Source: an uncultured Lentisphaerota bacterium
GTDB lineage: Bacteria > Verrucomicrobiota > Lentisphaeria > Victivallales > UBA1829
DNA: 55,510 nt
Direction: 5' to 3'
NCBI GenBank assembly: GCA_900320095.1
Contig: ONQZ01000043.1
Coordinates: 1-55,510, forward strand
A model generated the notes under the pieces. The model did not search any database and was not told the DNA's origin. It saw only the letters and a list, made by a program, of their open reading frames with translations. Made by a program: the position numbers and the translations under genes. This document shows, piece after piece, positions 26,171 through 35,239 of the stretch (its first letter is position 1; each line of letters starts with the position of its first letter).

Positions 26171-27263
26171 TCGGGTGCACGTCGGACGCGTCGCCGTCGG
26201 CGGCGGTGCTCCGGTGTCCGTGCAGTCCATGACCAATACGCGCACGTCCGACGCGGAGTCCACGCTCGCGCAGATCCGCGAACTCGCCGCGCTCGGCTGC
26301 GACATCATCCGCTGCGCCGTGCCGGACATGGCGTCCGCCGAGGCGATGCGCCGCATCGTCGCCGAATCCCCGATCCCCGTGATCGCGGACATCCATTTCG
26401 ACTGGCGTCTGGCGCTGGAGTCCATCCGCGCGGGCGTTCACGGCGTGCGCATCAACCCCGGCAACATCGGCGGCGCGGACCGTGTCCGTGCCGTGGCGGA
26501 GGCCGCGGGCGAGGCGGGGATCCCGATCCGGGTCGGCGCGAATACCGGCAGCCTTCCGAAGGGGCTGTTCGAATCGAAGCTCGCCGCGTGCGGAGACCAC
26601 GACGAAGCGATGGCGGAGTCGCTCTGCGAGGCGGTCGAGGAGCAGATATGCACGCTGGAATCCTGCGGATTTCACGATATCAAAGTTTCATTGAAAGCAA
26701 GTTCCGTCCCCGTTATGGTCGCCGCCTACCGCAAGTTCGCGGCGCGTTCGCCGTTCCCGCTCCACCTCGGCGTGACCGAGGCAGGGACTACGGCGCGCGG
26801 CATCCTGAAGAGCGCCGCCGGGATCGGCGCGCTGCTGCTGGACGGCATCGGCGACACCATCCGCGTGAGCCTGACCGCGCCGCCCCGCGAAGAAGTGAAG
26901 GCGGGGATCGCCCTTCTGGAAGTCTGCGGACTCCGGGACGCGTATCCCGAGATCGTGTCGTGTCCCACATGCGCCCGCACCGAGTACGACCTGATCGGCA
27001 TGGCGGAACGCGTAGAGGAGCTTGTCGCCTCGCTGAAGGCGTCGGGCCGCCGCATCGGCCTGAAGAAGATCGCGGTCATGGGTTGCGTGGTGAACGGCCC
27101 CGGCGAGGCGAAGGACGCCGAATTCGGGCTTGCCGGATCGAAAAACGGCTTCGTGGCGCTTTTCCGCAAGGGCGTTCCGTTCGCGAATCTGCCGCAGGAA
27201 GAGGCGTTCGAAGTGCTGAAACAGGAGATCCTCGCCTCCGCGCCGGAGACGCCCCCGAAATGA
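26151..27263 (+). CDS. ispG: (E)-4-hydroxy-3-methylbut-2-enyl-diphosphate synthase
   Basis: This 370-residue Fe-S enzyme makes HMBPP in the methylerythritol-phosphate pathway. It carries APVSVQSMTNTRTSD, VIADIHFDWRLAL, GVRINPGNIGG and the cluster cysteines in SCPTCART and GCVVNGPGEAKDAE. I chose the GTG at 26151, because AGGAGG (26139-26144) lies six bases upstream; another GTG at 26163 is possible. This start places 20 bases inside rseP. A longer frame upstream is an Arg-rich shadow of the rseP tail. ispC and ispG, two steps of the same pathway, flank rseP. Confidence 0.95.
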   Translation: MKRRVSNRVHVGRVAVGGGAPVSVQSMTNTRTSDAESTLAQIRELAALGCDIIRCAVPDMASAEAMRRIVAESPIPVIADIHFDWRLALESIRAGVHGVRINPGNIGGADRVRAVAEAAGEAGIPIRVGANTGSLPKGLFESKLAACGDHDEAMAESLCEAVEEQICTLESCGFHDIKVSLKASSVPVMVAAYRKFAARSPFPLHLGVTEAGTTARGILKSAAGIGALLLDGIGDTIRVSLTAPPREEVKAGIALLEVCGLRDAYPEIVSCPTCARTEYDLIGMAERVEELVASLKASGRRIGLKKIAVMGCVVNGPGEAKDAEFGLAGSKNGFVALFRKGVPFANLPQEEAFEVLKQEILASAPETPPK

Positions 27264-27315
27264 CACTTCACGCGCGAAACCATAACTTTTTTGGAAATAT
27301 TTCACAAAAATCCGG

Positions 27316-27344
27316 TTGTATTCCGCCGGTTTGCATGATATAGT
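27316..27344 (+). promoter_or_regulatory. Promoter of the pseudopilin genes
   Basis: TTGTAT (27316-27321), 17 bases, TATAGT (27339-27344), 40 bases before the ATG at 27384. Confidence 0.65.
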
Positions 27345-27383
27345 ACGTATTGGATAAAATTCAACAGTTACCGGGAGAACGCC

Positions 27384-27911
27384 ATGAAACGCTTCAAACA
27401 CCCCTTTACATTAGTCGAACTTCTCTGCGTGATCATCGTGATCGCCCTGCTCGCCGCGATCTCGGTCAAGGTCACGCAGATCGCCTATCGCCGCGCGGAC
27501 GAGACGAAGACGAAGACCGTCATGGAGATCATCCGCACCGCGAACGAGCAGTACAAGGCGAAACACGGGTATTATTTCCCGAACGGCGGTTCCACCTACA
27601 ACGAGGACGGCGGGGATTTCCATTCCATCGACCTGAAGCCGAGCGATCCGAACGATCCCGCGATTGAATTCCTCGGCGACGCCTACGAGACCTGCGTCTC
27701 CATCGCCTCCGAAAACGGAAACGCCGACAAGGTTCGCGATGCGTGGGGAAACGCCATCCGCTACCGTAGCCCCGGCAAATACAACACCGGCACGTACGAC
27801 CTGTACTCCATCGGACGCGACAAGGCTGTCGGCAACGGGGACGATTCCACGAAGAAATCGCCCGGCCTCGGCGACGACATCGCGAACTTCAAGAACCCGA
27901 AAGCGAAATAA
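27384..27911 (+). CDS. GspG-like major pseudopilin
   Basis: The 175-residue protein begins with a type III prepilin signal: a short basic leader (MKRFKHP), then FTLVELLCVIIVIALLAAI as the membrane helix with Glu5 of the mature form. The residue before the cleavage site is Pro, not the usual Gly. The C-terminal half follows the GspG pattern: DAWGNAIRYRSPGKY, TGTYDLYSIGRDKAVGNGDD and a final GLGDDIANF calcium-site-like stretch. It would be processed by a prepilin peptidase and assembled into a type II secretion or pilus-like filament. It forms a short operon with the next pseudopilin. The ATPase genes of such a machine are 14-20 kb away at 41.4-47.2 kb. Confidence 0.88.
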   Translation: MKRFKHPFTLVELLCVIIVIALLAAISVKVTQIAYRRADETKTKTVMEIIRTANEQYKAKHGYYFPNGGSTYNEDGGDFHSIDLKPSDPNDPAIEFLGDAYETCVSIASENGNADKVRDAWGNAIRYRSPGKYNTGTYDLYSIGRDKAVGNGDDSTKKSPGLGDDIANFKNPKAK

Positions 27912-27942
27912 CCGAACTCAACCTTCATAAGGAATCCATACC

Positions 27943-28503
27943 ATGAAAACTTCTTCCAAAAGATTTACATTGATCGAGCTGCTCGTCGTGATCGCCATCA
28001 TCGGCATCCTCGCCGGGCTTGTCTTCCCCGCCCTCGGCGTGGTCCGCAACAACGCGAAGAAATCCAAGGCGAGCAGCGAATGCCAGTCCCTGAAGACCGC
28101 CATCATCATGTACGAGTCGGAGTTCTCCTGCTGGCCCGCGAAGGTGTCGGGAAACAATGACGCTCTCGTCAGCAGCAGCGATTATGTCCAGATGTGCAAG
28201 ATCCTCACGGGCGAAAACTCCAAGAAAATGGTGTTCTACGAAGTCGGCGTCGGCTACGACGAAAGCAAAGGCATCCTGGATCCGTGGGGCCGTCCGTATC
28301 AGGTCCTCCTCGACATCGACTACGACGGCAAGCTCAAAAATACCCTTGAAGCGGTTTCCTCGGTCAACGCCGTCAACGGCCGTACCGGTCAGGATCTCCG
28401 CACGAAAGTCGGCGTGTACTCGTTCGGCGTCGTCGAGACCGACAAGGACGCCAAAAAGCTTGACAAACTTGCTTCGAGAAAGAAACTCGTCATCAGCTGG
28501 TGA
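27943..28503 (+). CDS. Type IV pilin/pseudopilin-like protein
   Basis: This 186-residue protein starts MKTSSKRFTLIELLVVIAII, the pilin signal style common in Lentisphaerae and Planctomycetes, where Arg stands in place of Gly before the cleaved Phe. The mature domain contains ILDPWGRPYQVLLDIDYDGK, which resembles the GspG/pilin calcium region, and ends YSFGVVETDKD. It lies 31 bases after the GspG-like gene, with GGAATCC before the ATG. The exact role (minor pseudopilin or surface pilin) cannot be fixed. Confidence 0.86.
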   Translation: MKTSSKRFTLIELLVVIAIIGILAGLVFPALGVVRNNAKKSKASSECQSLKTAIIMYESEFSCWPAKVSGNNDALVSSSDYVQMCKILTGENSKKMVFYEVGVGYDESKGILDPWGRPYQVLLDIDYDGKLKNTLEAVSSVNAVNGRTGQDLRTKVGVYSFGVVETDKDAKKLDKLASRKKLVISW

Positions 28504-28519
28504 CGGGCGGCCGTGTTTT

Positions 28520-28536
28520 AAGCTCGTCGTGAGCTT
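28520..28536 (+). other. Short perfect hairpin after the pseudopilin genes
   Basis: AAGCTC-GTCGT-GAGCTT lies 17 bases past the stop at 28503. No T tract follows, so it may only slow decay or readthrough into the RicT-like gene. Confidence 0.35.
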
Positions 28537-28606
28537 GCGCCGGGAGCCTCTTTGCCGGGGCACCCGCCGGAAGTCCGCGGCCTGAAAAAAAGAGATCGGT
28601 AACCGT

Positions 28607-29809
28607 ATGGATATTGTTTACGGGATAATGCTGGACAACGGCTCCGGGTACAACGCCCGGTGCGATTCCTCGCTCGGACTGCACGTGGGCGACTTCTGCG
28701 TGATCCGCAAGGATTTCTACCTCGACTACGGCCAGATCGTGAAGCAGTTCGACGCGCCGCCGCCTGAATCGATCCCCGCCGCGCCCGTCGAGGAGGAACG
28801 CGAATCGGGCGGGACCGTGTTTTCCGCCAAGAAGAACGAGATCTACGCGATCCAGCGCAAGGCGACCGTGGTGGACCAGGGCAAGGCGCACGAGAACCAG
28901 ATGCGCGCGAAATCCGCCCTGCGGATCACCGGGCAGTACGTCGACCGCCTCGGCCTGCCCATGAAGCTGATCAACGCGCATTATTCGTACGACGGCAAGC
29001 TCATCACCGTGCAGTTCAGCGCCGAGGGGCGCGTGGACTTCCGTGAGCTGGTGAAGCTGCTGTCGCAGGAATTCAACACGCATATCGAACTGCGCCAGAT
29101 CGGCGTGCGCGACGAGACCGCCATCCTCGGCGGCATCGCGAACTGCGGACGCCCGCTCTGCTGCTGCATGTTCCTGAAGGATTTCGCGTCCATCAACGTG
29201 AAGATGGCGAAGGAGCAGGACCTCTCGCTCACGCCGTCCACGATCTCCGGCATCTGCGGCAGGCTGAAATGCTGCCTCAAATACGAGCACGAAGGCTACC
29301 TCGAGCTGGAAAAGACCATGCCGCGCCGCGGCGAGCTCTGCGAATGCAAGGACGGACGCGGACGCGTGGTCGACCGCAATCTGCTCACGCAGAAGGTCAC
29401 GATCCAGCTGGAAAACTCCACGCACACCGTGATCTGCCCCGCCTCGGAAGTCTCGGTCGTCTACCTTGACAAATACAAGATGCGCGGCGGCGCGGGGCAG
29501 GGCGGGTCCGAATCCGGCGACGCGAAACCGTCCGCCGAGGAGAATGCTCCGGCTCCGCAGCAGAAGCCCGCGCGTCAGGACGGGCAGGGCGGACAGAACC
29601 GTCCGCACGGCCAACACAAACCGGGCGACCGCCCCCAGCGTCCCGCGGGCGAACAGCGTCCGCAGAACCAGAACCGTCCTCAGCAGAATAATAATCCGAA
29701 CCGTCCGCCGCGTCCTCCGCGTCAGGACGGCGGCAACCGCGAGGGCGGCAACCGCGAGGGCGGCAAGCCGAACAGCAACCGTCCGCCGCGCCGTCCCCAG
29801 CAAAGCTGA
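28607..29809 (+). CDS. PSP1/RicT-like protein with long disordered tail
   Basis: The 400-residue protein has a PSP1 C-terminal domain like Bacillus RicT (YaaT). Its cysteine-rich Fe-S-type segments are GGIANCGRPLCCCMF and GRLKCCLKYEHEGY. The residues between (RVDFRELVKLLSQEFNTHI, then ELRQIGVRDETA) are the classic match. RicT is part of a complex that affects RNA processing and DNA replication control. After about residue 295 comes a tail of roughly 105 residues rich in Pro, Gln, Arg, Asn and Gly, with a tandem GGNRE repeat (29729-29758). The ribosome site is weak (AGAGATCGG). A good terminator follows at 29849-29885. Confidence 0.88.
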   Translation: MDIVYGIMLDNGSGYNARCDSSLGLHVGDFCVIRKDFYLDYGQIVKQFDAPPPESIPAAPVEEERESGGTVFSAKKNEIYAIQRKATVVDQGKAHENQMRAKSALRITGQYVDRLGLPMKLINAHYSYDGKLITVQFSAEGRVDFRELVKLLSQEFNTHIELRQIGVRDETAILGGIANCGRPLCCCMFLKDFASINVKMAKEQDLSLTPSTISGICGRLKCCLKYEHEGYLELEKTMPRRGELCECKDGRGRVVDRNLLTQKVTIQLENSTHTVICPASEVSVVYLDKYKMRGGAGQGGSESGDAKPSAEENAPAPQQKPARQDGQGGQNRPHGQHKPGDRPQRPAGEQRPQNQNRPQQNNNPNRPPRPPRQDGGNREGGNREGGKPNSNRPPRRPQQS

Positions 29810-29848
29810 AAAATGCGGACAAAAGTCAGTCGCATTCGACCGTTTCAC

Positions 29849-29885
29849 CGCCGCCCGGATTGTGATGTCCGGACGGCGTTCTTTT
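29849..29885 (+). terminator. Terminator of the RicT-like gene
   Basis: Stem CGCCG-C-CCGGA paired with TCCGG-A-CGGCG (29849-29878, one mismatch), followed by TTCTTTT. Confidence 0.8.
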
Positions 29886-29940
29886 CGCGCCGGAATCCCT
29901 CATGCGCGCGCGAAAACGCGGAAAACAGCCTGAAAACGCC

Positions 29941-29969
29941 TTGAAAATGTGCGCATTTTCATGTATAGT
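29941..29969 (+). promoter_or_regulatory. Promoter of the hisF operon
   Basis: TTGAAA (29941-29946), 17 bases, TATAGT (29964-29969), about 50 bases before hisF. Confidence 0.72.
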
Positions 29970-30019
29970 AATAGGATAGATTTTTTTCGCCATTGTCTGT
30001 AGAAAGGAGCCGCACGAAG

Positions 30020-30781
30020 ATGCTTGCCAAACGTATCATACCCTGCCTGGACGTGAACAACGGACGCGTCGTGAAGGGGGTGCATTTCGTGGGACTCGTG
30101 GACGCGGGCGATCCCGTGGCGGCCGCCGTGGAATACAACCGGCAGGGCGCCGACGAACTCGTTTTCCTGGACATCACCGCCAGCAGCGACGCGCGCGCCA
30201 GCGTGGTCGACGTGATCGCGAAGACCGCCGACCAGGTGTTCATCCCGCTGACCGTGGGCGGCGGCATCCGCACGGCGGAGGACATCCGCCTGATGCTGAA
30301 ATCCGGCGCGGACAAAGTCTCCCTGAACACAGCGGCCGTGCTGAATCCCGACCTCATCAAGGCGGGTTCCGACCGGTTCGGCGCGCAGTGCATCGTGCTG
30401 GCGATCGACGCCCGGCGCGTCCCCGGCGAAAACTGCTGGGAAGTCTACACGCACGGCGGACGCCGTCCGACCGGGATCGACGCTCTGGAATGGGCGGTGC
30501 GTGGCGTTGAGCTCGGCGCGGGCGAAATCCTGCTCACGAGCATGGATACCGACGGCACGAAGGCCGGATACGACTGCGAGCTGACCGCCGCGGTCGCCGA
30601 TTCCGTGCCGGTGCCCGTGATCGCGTCCGGCGGCGCGGGCGACCTGGACGACCTCGCCGAGGTCATCGAAAAAGGCCGCGCGGACGCCGTGCTTGCCGCC
30701 AGCATCTTCCACTTCGGGACGTACACCGTGGGCGACGCGAAACGCTTCCTCGCCGGACGCGGCATCCCGGTCCGAATCTGA
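30020..30781 (+). CDS. hisF: Imidazole glycerol phosphate synthase cyclase subunit
   Basis: The 253-residue TIM barrel closes the imidazole ring in histidine synthesis together with the HisH glutaminase. It has [20 protein letters not shown] with the first catalytic Asp, [13 protein letters not shown], and [15 protein letters not shown] with the second catalytic Asp. GGAGDLDDL replaces the usual late GGAG-type phosphate loop without loss. AGAAAGGAG precedes the ATG at 30020. No hisH or other his genes are nearby; hisF instead leads a mixed operon with malic enzyme, panC and a symporter. Confidence 0.96.
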   Translation: MLAKRIIPCLDVNNGRVVKGVHFVGLVDAGDPVAAAVEYNRQGADELVFLDITASSDARASVVDVIAKTADQVFIPLTVGGGIRTAEDIRLMLKSGADKVSLNTAAVLNPDLIKAGSDRFGAQCIVLAIDARRVPGENCWEVYTHGGRRPTGIDALEWAVRGVELGAGEILLTSMDTDGTKAGYDCELTAAVADSVPVPVIASGGAGDLDDLAEVIEKGRADAVLAASIFHFGTYTVGDAKRFLAGRGIPVRI

Positions 30782-30819
30782 GCTGAACAATTTCAACACA
30801 ACTTTTGGAGAATACAACC

Positions 30820-32160
30820 ATGTCGAACGACCTTGCCTCCCGCAGCCTTGCCTACCACGCGAATCCGCAGCCGGGCAAACTGAAGATCCTGCCCTCGAAA
30901 CCCTGCACCACGCAGGACGACCTTTCGTTGGCATATACGCCCGGCGTCGCCGTGCCCTGCACCGAGATCCACGACCACCCGGAGAAGATCTGGGAGTATA
31001 CCGGACGCGGCAACACCGTGGCCGTGGTCAGCGACGGCACAGCGGTGCTCGGGCTCGGCAACATCGGTCCCGAGGCAGGACTCCCCGTCATGGAGGGCAA
31101 ATCCGTTCTCTTCAAGCGCTTCGCCGACATCGACGCCGTGGCGCTCTGCATCGGCGGCGTGTTCAAGGAAGACGGCCGCACCGATCCGGACAAGGTGATC
31201 GAGACCGTTGCCCGCCTGGAACCCTCGTTCGGCGGCATCAACCTCGAAGACATCGGCGCGCCCGCGTGCTTCGCCATCGAGCCCGCGCTGAAGAAGGCCA
31301 TGAAGATCCCGGTCTTCCACGATGACCAGCACGGCACCGCCATCATCTCCCTCGCCGGCATCCTGAACGCCCTGCGCGTGGTCGGCAAGAAGATCGGCGA
31401 CTGCCGGTTCGTGATGAACGGCGCCGGGGCCGCCGGGATCGCCTGCGCGGAATACTACGTCTCCGCGGGCGCCGACCGTTCCAAGTTCATCCTCTGCGAC
31501 TCGAAGGGCGTGATCCACGACGGCCGCACCGACCTCAATCCGCAGAAACAGCGTTTCGCCGCCCACACGGACGCCCGCACGCTCGCCGACGCCATCAAAG
31601 GCGCGGACGTCTTCGTCGGCGTCTCCGTGCCGAAGGCGCTCACCGACGACATGGTCCGCACGATGGCGCCCGGCGCGGTTGTCTTCGCCATGGCGAATCC
31701 CACGCCCGAGATCTTCCCGGACGAGGCTCTGGCGGCGGGCGCGGCGGTCGCCGGCACGGGGCGGTCCGACTACAGCAACCAGGTCAACAACGTGCTCGGG
31801 TTCCCGGGCATCTTCCGCGGCGCGCTCGACACCCGCGCGTCCGACATCAACGAGGCGATGAAGCTGGCGGCGTCCCGCGCGCTGGCGGACATCGTGGCGG
31901 AGCCGATGCCGGAGGACATCCGTCAGCTGCTCTCCGCCGCGTACCCCGAAGAGGCGGCGAAGGGCATTTTCGAGGGCGAGATCCCGCTGAAGGCGTCGTT
32001 CGTGATCCCGAAGCCGTTCGATCCGCGCGTCGTGCCCCGCGTGGCGCGCAAGGTCGCCGAGGCCGCGATGGCCTCCGGCGTGGCGCAGATCAGGATCGAC
32101 GACCTCGACGCCTACGAACGCGCCGTGGCCGCCCGCATCGCCCGCAACAACAAGCAGTGA
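30820..32160 (+). CDS. Malic enzyme (oxaloacetate-decarboxylating malate dehydrogenase)
   Basis: The 446-residue protein oxidatively decarboxylates malate to pyruvate. Its signatures are [30 protein letters not shown], the metal-binding [25 protein letters not shown] for the dinucleotide and [10 protein letters not shown]. It lacks the C-terminal phosphotransacetylase-like domain of MaeB, so it is the short form. NAD or NADP preference is not clear. The start is the ATG at 30820, preceded by TTTTGGAG; an in-frame TTG five codons earlier is less likely. panC follows after 15 bases. Confidence 0.94.
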   Translation: MSNDLASRSLAYHANPQPGKLKILPSKPCTTQDDLSLAYTPGVAVPCTEIHDHPEKIWEYTGRGNTVAVVSDGTAVLGLGNIGPEAGLPVMEGKSVLFKRFADIDAVALCIGGVFKEDGRTDPDKVIETVARLEPSFGGINLEDIGAPACFAIEPALKKAMKIPVFHDDQHGTAIISLAGILNALRVVGKKIGDCRFVMNGAGAAGIACAEYYVSAGADRSKFILCDSKGVIHDGRTDLNPQKQRFAAHTDARTLADAIKGADVFVGVSVPKALTDDMVRTMAPGAVVFAMANPTPEIFPDEALAAGAAVAGTGRSDYSNQVNNVLGFPGIFRGALDTRASDINEAMKLAASRALADIVAEPMPEDIRQLLSAAYPEEAAKGIFEGEIPLKASFVIPKPFDPRVVPRVARKVAEAAMASGVAQIRIDDLDAYERAVAARIARNNKQ

Positions 32161-32175
32161 AAACCGAGGTGTAAC

Positions 32176-33027
32176 ATGACACAGGTCATTCATTCCATTT
32201 CCGAACTCCAGCAGTGGTCCCGCAATGCGCACAGGAACGGCAAGACCGTCGGTCTCGTGCCGACCATGGGATTCCTGCACGACGGCCATCTTTCCCTGAT
32301 CGACGCGGCGCGCGCGAACGGCGCGGACGCCGTGGTCATCTCCATCTTCGTGAACCCGATCCAGTTCGGCCCGAACGAGGATTTCGCGAAATATCCGCGC
32401 GACTTCGAACGCGACCGCGCGCTGTGCGAAGCCCGGAAAGTGGACGTGATCTTCGCGCCCGGCGTGGAGGACATGTACCCGGAGCCGCTGACTTGCCACG
32501 TCTATGAGAACACCATTTCCAAGAATCTCTGCGGCAAGTCGCGCCCGATCCACTTCGAGGGCGTGACCACGGTCGTCTCGAAGCTTTTCAACGCCGCGCT
32601 GCCCGACCTGGCGGTGTTCGGACAGAAGGACGCCCAGCAGGCGGCGATCATCCGCCGCATGGTCCGCGACCTGAATTTCCCCATTAAGATCATCACCGCG
32701 CCCATCGTGCGCGAGGCGGACGGCCTCGCCATGAGCTCGCGCAACAAATATCTCTCCGAAGACGAACACCGCCGCGCGCTCGCCATCTCGCGCAGTCTCT
32801 TCCGCGCGCAGAAGACGTTCGCCGCGCAGCCCGGCGTTTCCGCGTCGAAGCTGATCGCCGACATCCGCGCAGAGATCACGGCGGCGGGCGGCCTGGTGGA
32901 ATACGTCGAGCTGACCGATTCGGACACGATGCTTCCGGCGGCCTCGCTCGAACCCGGCAAATCCTTCACGATCGCGGTGGCGGCGAAGTTCGGCAGCACC
33001 CGCCTGATCGACAATATCCAGCTCTGA
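32176..33027 (+). CDS. panC: Pantothenate synthetase
   Basis: The 283-residue ligase joins pantoate and beta-alanine with ATP. VPTMGFLHDGHLSLID contains the HxGH-type nucleotide motif, and VFGQKDAQQAAIIRRMVRDL and LAMSSRNKYLSEDEHRRA are both standard. The length is normal. Together with coaX at 40.6-41.3 kb, it puts two coenzyme A pathway genes in this window, but they are not in the same operon. A GAGGTG ribosome site precedes the ATG. Confidence 0.96.
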   Translation: MTQVIHSISELQQWSRNAHRNGKTVGLVPTMGFLHDGHLSLIDAARANGADAVVISIFVNPIQFGPNEDFAKYPRDFERDRALCEARKVDVIFAPGVEDMYPEPLTCHVYENTISKNLCGKSRPIHFEGVTTVVSKLFNAALPDLAVFGQKDAQQAAIIRRMVRDLNFPIKIITAPIVREADGLAMSSRNKYLSEDEHRRALAISRSLFRAQKTFAAQPGVSASKLIADIRAEITAAGGLVEYVELTDSDTMLPAASLEPGKSFTIAVAAKFGSTRLIDNIQL

Positions 33028-33066
33028 GGAGCGAAGCAAACATTTTCGGCATAGGATGAAACACAC

Positions 33067-35175
33067 ATGGCAGACGGTGTAAAACACGAGCATTGGGGCA
33101 GTTCATTCGGATTCGTCATGGCTGCGGTCGGTTCCGCCATCGGACTCGGCAACGTGTGGCGGTTCCCCTTCATCACGGGTGAGAACGGCGGCGGCGCGTT
33201 CGTCCTGATCTATCTCCTCTGCATCGCACTGGTCGGCCTGCCAGTGATGCTTGCGGAACTCGCCATCGGGCGCGCCTCGCAGGGCGACCCGATCAAGGCG
33301 TTCCAGCACTTCGCGATCCGTTCGCCGCGCCTGCCGAAAGTGGCGTCGGGATTCGGGCTCGGGCTTGCCGCCGCGCTGGCGGGCTCCCACAACTACGGCA
33401 TGTCCGTTCTGCTGGTGATCCTGAGCATCCTCATTTACCACTACGGGTGGTCCACGGTCGGATTCTCCTGTACGCTCGTGGCGGGTCTGATCCTGTCGTA
33501 CTACGCGATCATCGGCGGCTGGATTTTCCTGTACGCGTGGAAATCGTTCGTGCACGAGCTCGTTTTCGCCTCGCCGAAAGAGGCCGGCGCGTACCTCGAC
33601 AACGTGTCGTCGAACGGCTGGCTGTCGTCCGGTCTGACGCTTGCCTTCATGTTCGCATCGGCGGCGATCTGCTGGTTCGGCGTGAAGAAGGGCATCGAAA
33701 CGGTCTCGAAGATCATGATGCCGCTGCTTTTCGTGCTGGTGCTCGTGCTGGTGGTTCGCAGCGTGACGCTCCCCGGCGCGTCGAAGGGCGTGGAGTTCTT
33801 CCTGAAGCCGGACTTCAGCAAGATCAACGGCTCAAGCATCCTGGACGCCCTCGGACACGCGTTCTACTCGCTGAGCCTCGGCATGGCGATCCTCATCACC
33901 TACGGCAGTTACCTGAGCAAGAAACGCAACATCCTGAAGTCCTCTCTCTGGATCGTCTTCTTCGATACCCTCATCGCGATGCTCGCCGGTCTTGCCATCT
34001 TCCCCGCGCTCTTCGCGCAGGGCGGCAATCCGGGGCAGGGACCCGCGCTCGTCTTCAACACCCTCCCGATCACGTTCGAGTCCATCCCGGGCGGCCTCGG
34101 CTGGCTGTGGAACGGCCTCTTCTTCCTGCTTCTGGCGATCGCCGCGCTGACGAGCGGCCTGAGCCTTCAGGAGGCGGTCGTGTCCAGCTTCATGCAGAAT
34201 CTGAAGCTCTCGCGCCGCGCGTCCGTGCTGCTCTCGACCGTGCTGATCACCGGACTCGGATGCGTGATCTCGTTCAGCGTGAACGACTGGTCGCATCTGC
34301 CCTCGCTGCACCGTCTGCTCACCGGGCTGTTCGGCGGCGTGAAGAGCAGTCTCTTCGACCTGATCGACTACGTGGCGAGCAACTGGATCCTGCTCCTGAA
34401 CGGTCTCGCGGCGGCGTTCTACGCCGGCTGGGTCTGGGGCACCAACGGTGCGGCACGCGAACTCTACCGCACCGGAGCCGATCTGAAGGGACTTTCCAAA
34501 CTCCAGAAATTCAACCGCACGCGCCTCCCGGTCATCTCCTGGTCCGTGTTCATCCGCTTCATCTCGCCCGTGCTGATCTTCGTGACGTTCCTGTCCGCCG
34601 CCGGATTCTTCCAGAAGGCGCAGAAGCCCGCCGAATCCGAAGCTGAACAGCCCGCCGCGCAGGAAGCCGTGCAGACGCCCGCGCAGCAGGCTTCCGTGGC
34701 GATAGAACTTGAGGCGGCTCCCGCCGTCGAGCCCGCGCCGTTCCATCGCCTGAAGGGCACCGCATGGCGTCCCGAGCAGTGGTGGAACCCCGCCGACGGC
34801 GCGGGATACGCGTTTTCGGCCAGCATCCGCTTTGCGGCTGTCCCGGAGGGCGTTGTGCCCGTGCTGTCCGTCTGGGAGGAGTTCGACCTTTCCGTCTCGC
34901 AGGGACTCCCCGTGTTTACGGTCGACGGCATGTCGTATGTCGTGAGCCATCCGGCTGGAGATGAACCATTCTTCCCGGCGAACCAGTGGGTGAAGCTCGG
35001 CATTTCGGAAGAAGCTCGAATCCGCACCCGAAAACGCCGCGTCCGAAACTGTCTTCGACATCTTCTGCGACCGCCTGTATCCGCACGCGGTGGATTCCGA
35101 ACAGGCGGCCCGGATTTCCAAGCAGGGTTTGTGAAATCGCGCCGTTCTTCCGTTTTTTTCGGGTTCCGCGCTTGA
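33067..35175 (+). CDS. Sodium:neurotransmitter-family symporter with fused C-terminal domain, probable frameshift near the end
   Basis: Residues 1-525 are an SNF (NSS) transporter. GSAIGLGNVWRFPFITGENG is the sodium-site first helix, and about eleven further hydrophobic segments follow, including SLSLGMAILITYGSYLSK. These carriers import amino acids or similar solutes with sodium. After an Ala/Glu/Pro linker comes a domain of about 100 residues (FHRLKGTAWRPEQWWNPADG, YAFSASIRF, LPVFTVDGMSYVV) that looks like a LamG/concanavalin-type beta fold, unusual on this carrier. From about 35010 the frame turns into an Arg-rich string. The +1 frame continues well (KLESAPENAASETVFDIFCD, then RLYPHAVDSEQAARISKQGL) and stops at 35132-35134. 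The stop at 35173-35175 lies inside the next promoter, which supports a one-base frameshift. Confidence 0.85.
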   Translation: MADGVKHEHWGSSFGFVMAAVGSAIGLGNVWRFPFITGENGGGAFVLIYLLCIALVGLPVMLAELAIGRASQGDPIKAFQHFAIRSPRLPKVASGFGLGLAAALAGSHNYGMSVLLVILSILIYHYGWSTVGFSCTLVAGLILSYYAIIGGWIFLYAWKSFVHELVFASPKEAGAYLDNVSSNGWLSSGLTLAFMFASAAICWFGVKKGIETVSKIMMPLLFVLVLVLVVRSVTLPGASKGVEFFLKPDFSKINGSSILDALGHAFYSLSLGMAILITYGSYLSKKRNILKSSLWIVFFDTLIAMLAGLAIFPALFAQGGNPGQGPALVFNTLPITFESIPGGLGWLWNGLFFLLLAIAALTSGLSLQEAVVSSFMQNLKLSRRASVLLSTVLITGLGCVISFSVNDWSHLPSLHRLLTGLFGGVKSSLFDLIDYVASNWILLLNGLAAAFYAGWVWGTNGAARELYRTGADLKGLSKLQKFNRTRLPVISWSVFIRFISPVLIFVTFLSAAGFFQKAQKPAESEAEQPAAQEAVQTPAQQASVAIELEAAPAVEPAPFHRLKGTAWRPEQWWNPADGAGYAFSASIRFAAVPEGVVPVLSVWEEFDLSVSQGLPVFTVDGMSYVVSHPAGDEPFFPANQWVKLGISEEARIRTRKRRVRNCLRHLLRPPVSARGGFRTGGPDFQAGFVKSRRSSVFFGFRA

Positions 35176-35200
35176 AAACCCGCGGAATCCGTGGTATAGT
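35172..35200 (+). promoter_or_regulatory. Promoter of the flavodoxin-like lipoprotein gene
   Basis: TTGAAA (35172-35177), 17 bases, TATAGT (35195-35200), 40 bases before the ATG at 35240. Confidence 0.72.
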
Positions 35201-35239
35201 TTTCTATTAAAACACAACCAAACTGAAGGAGTTGAACTT

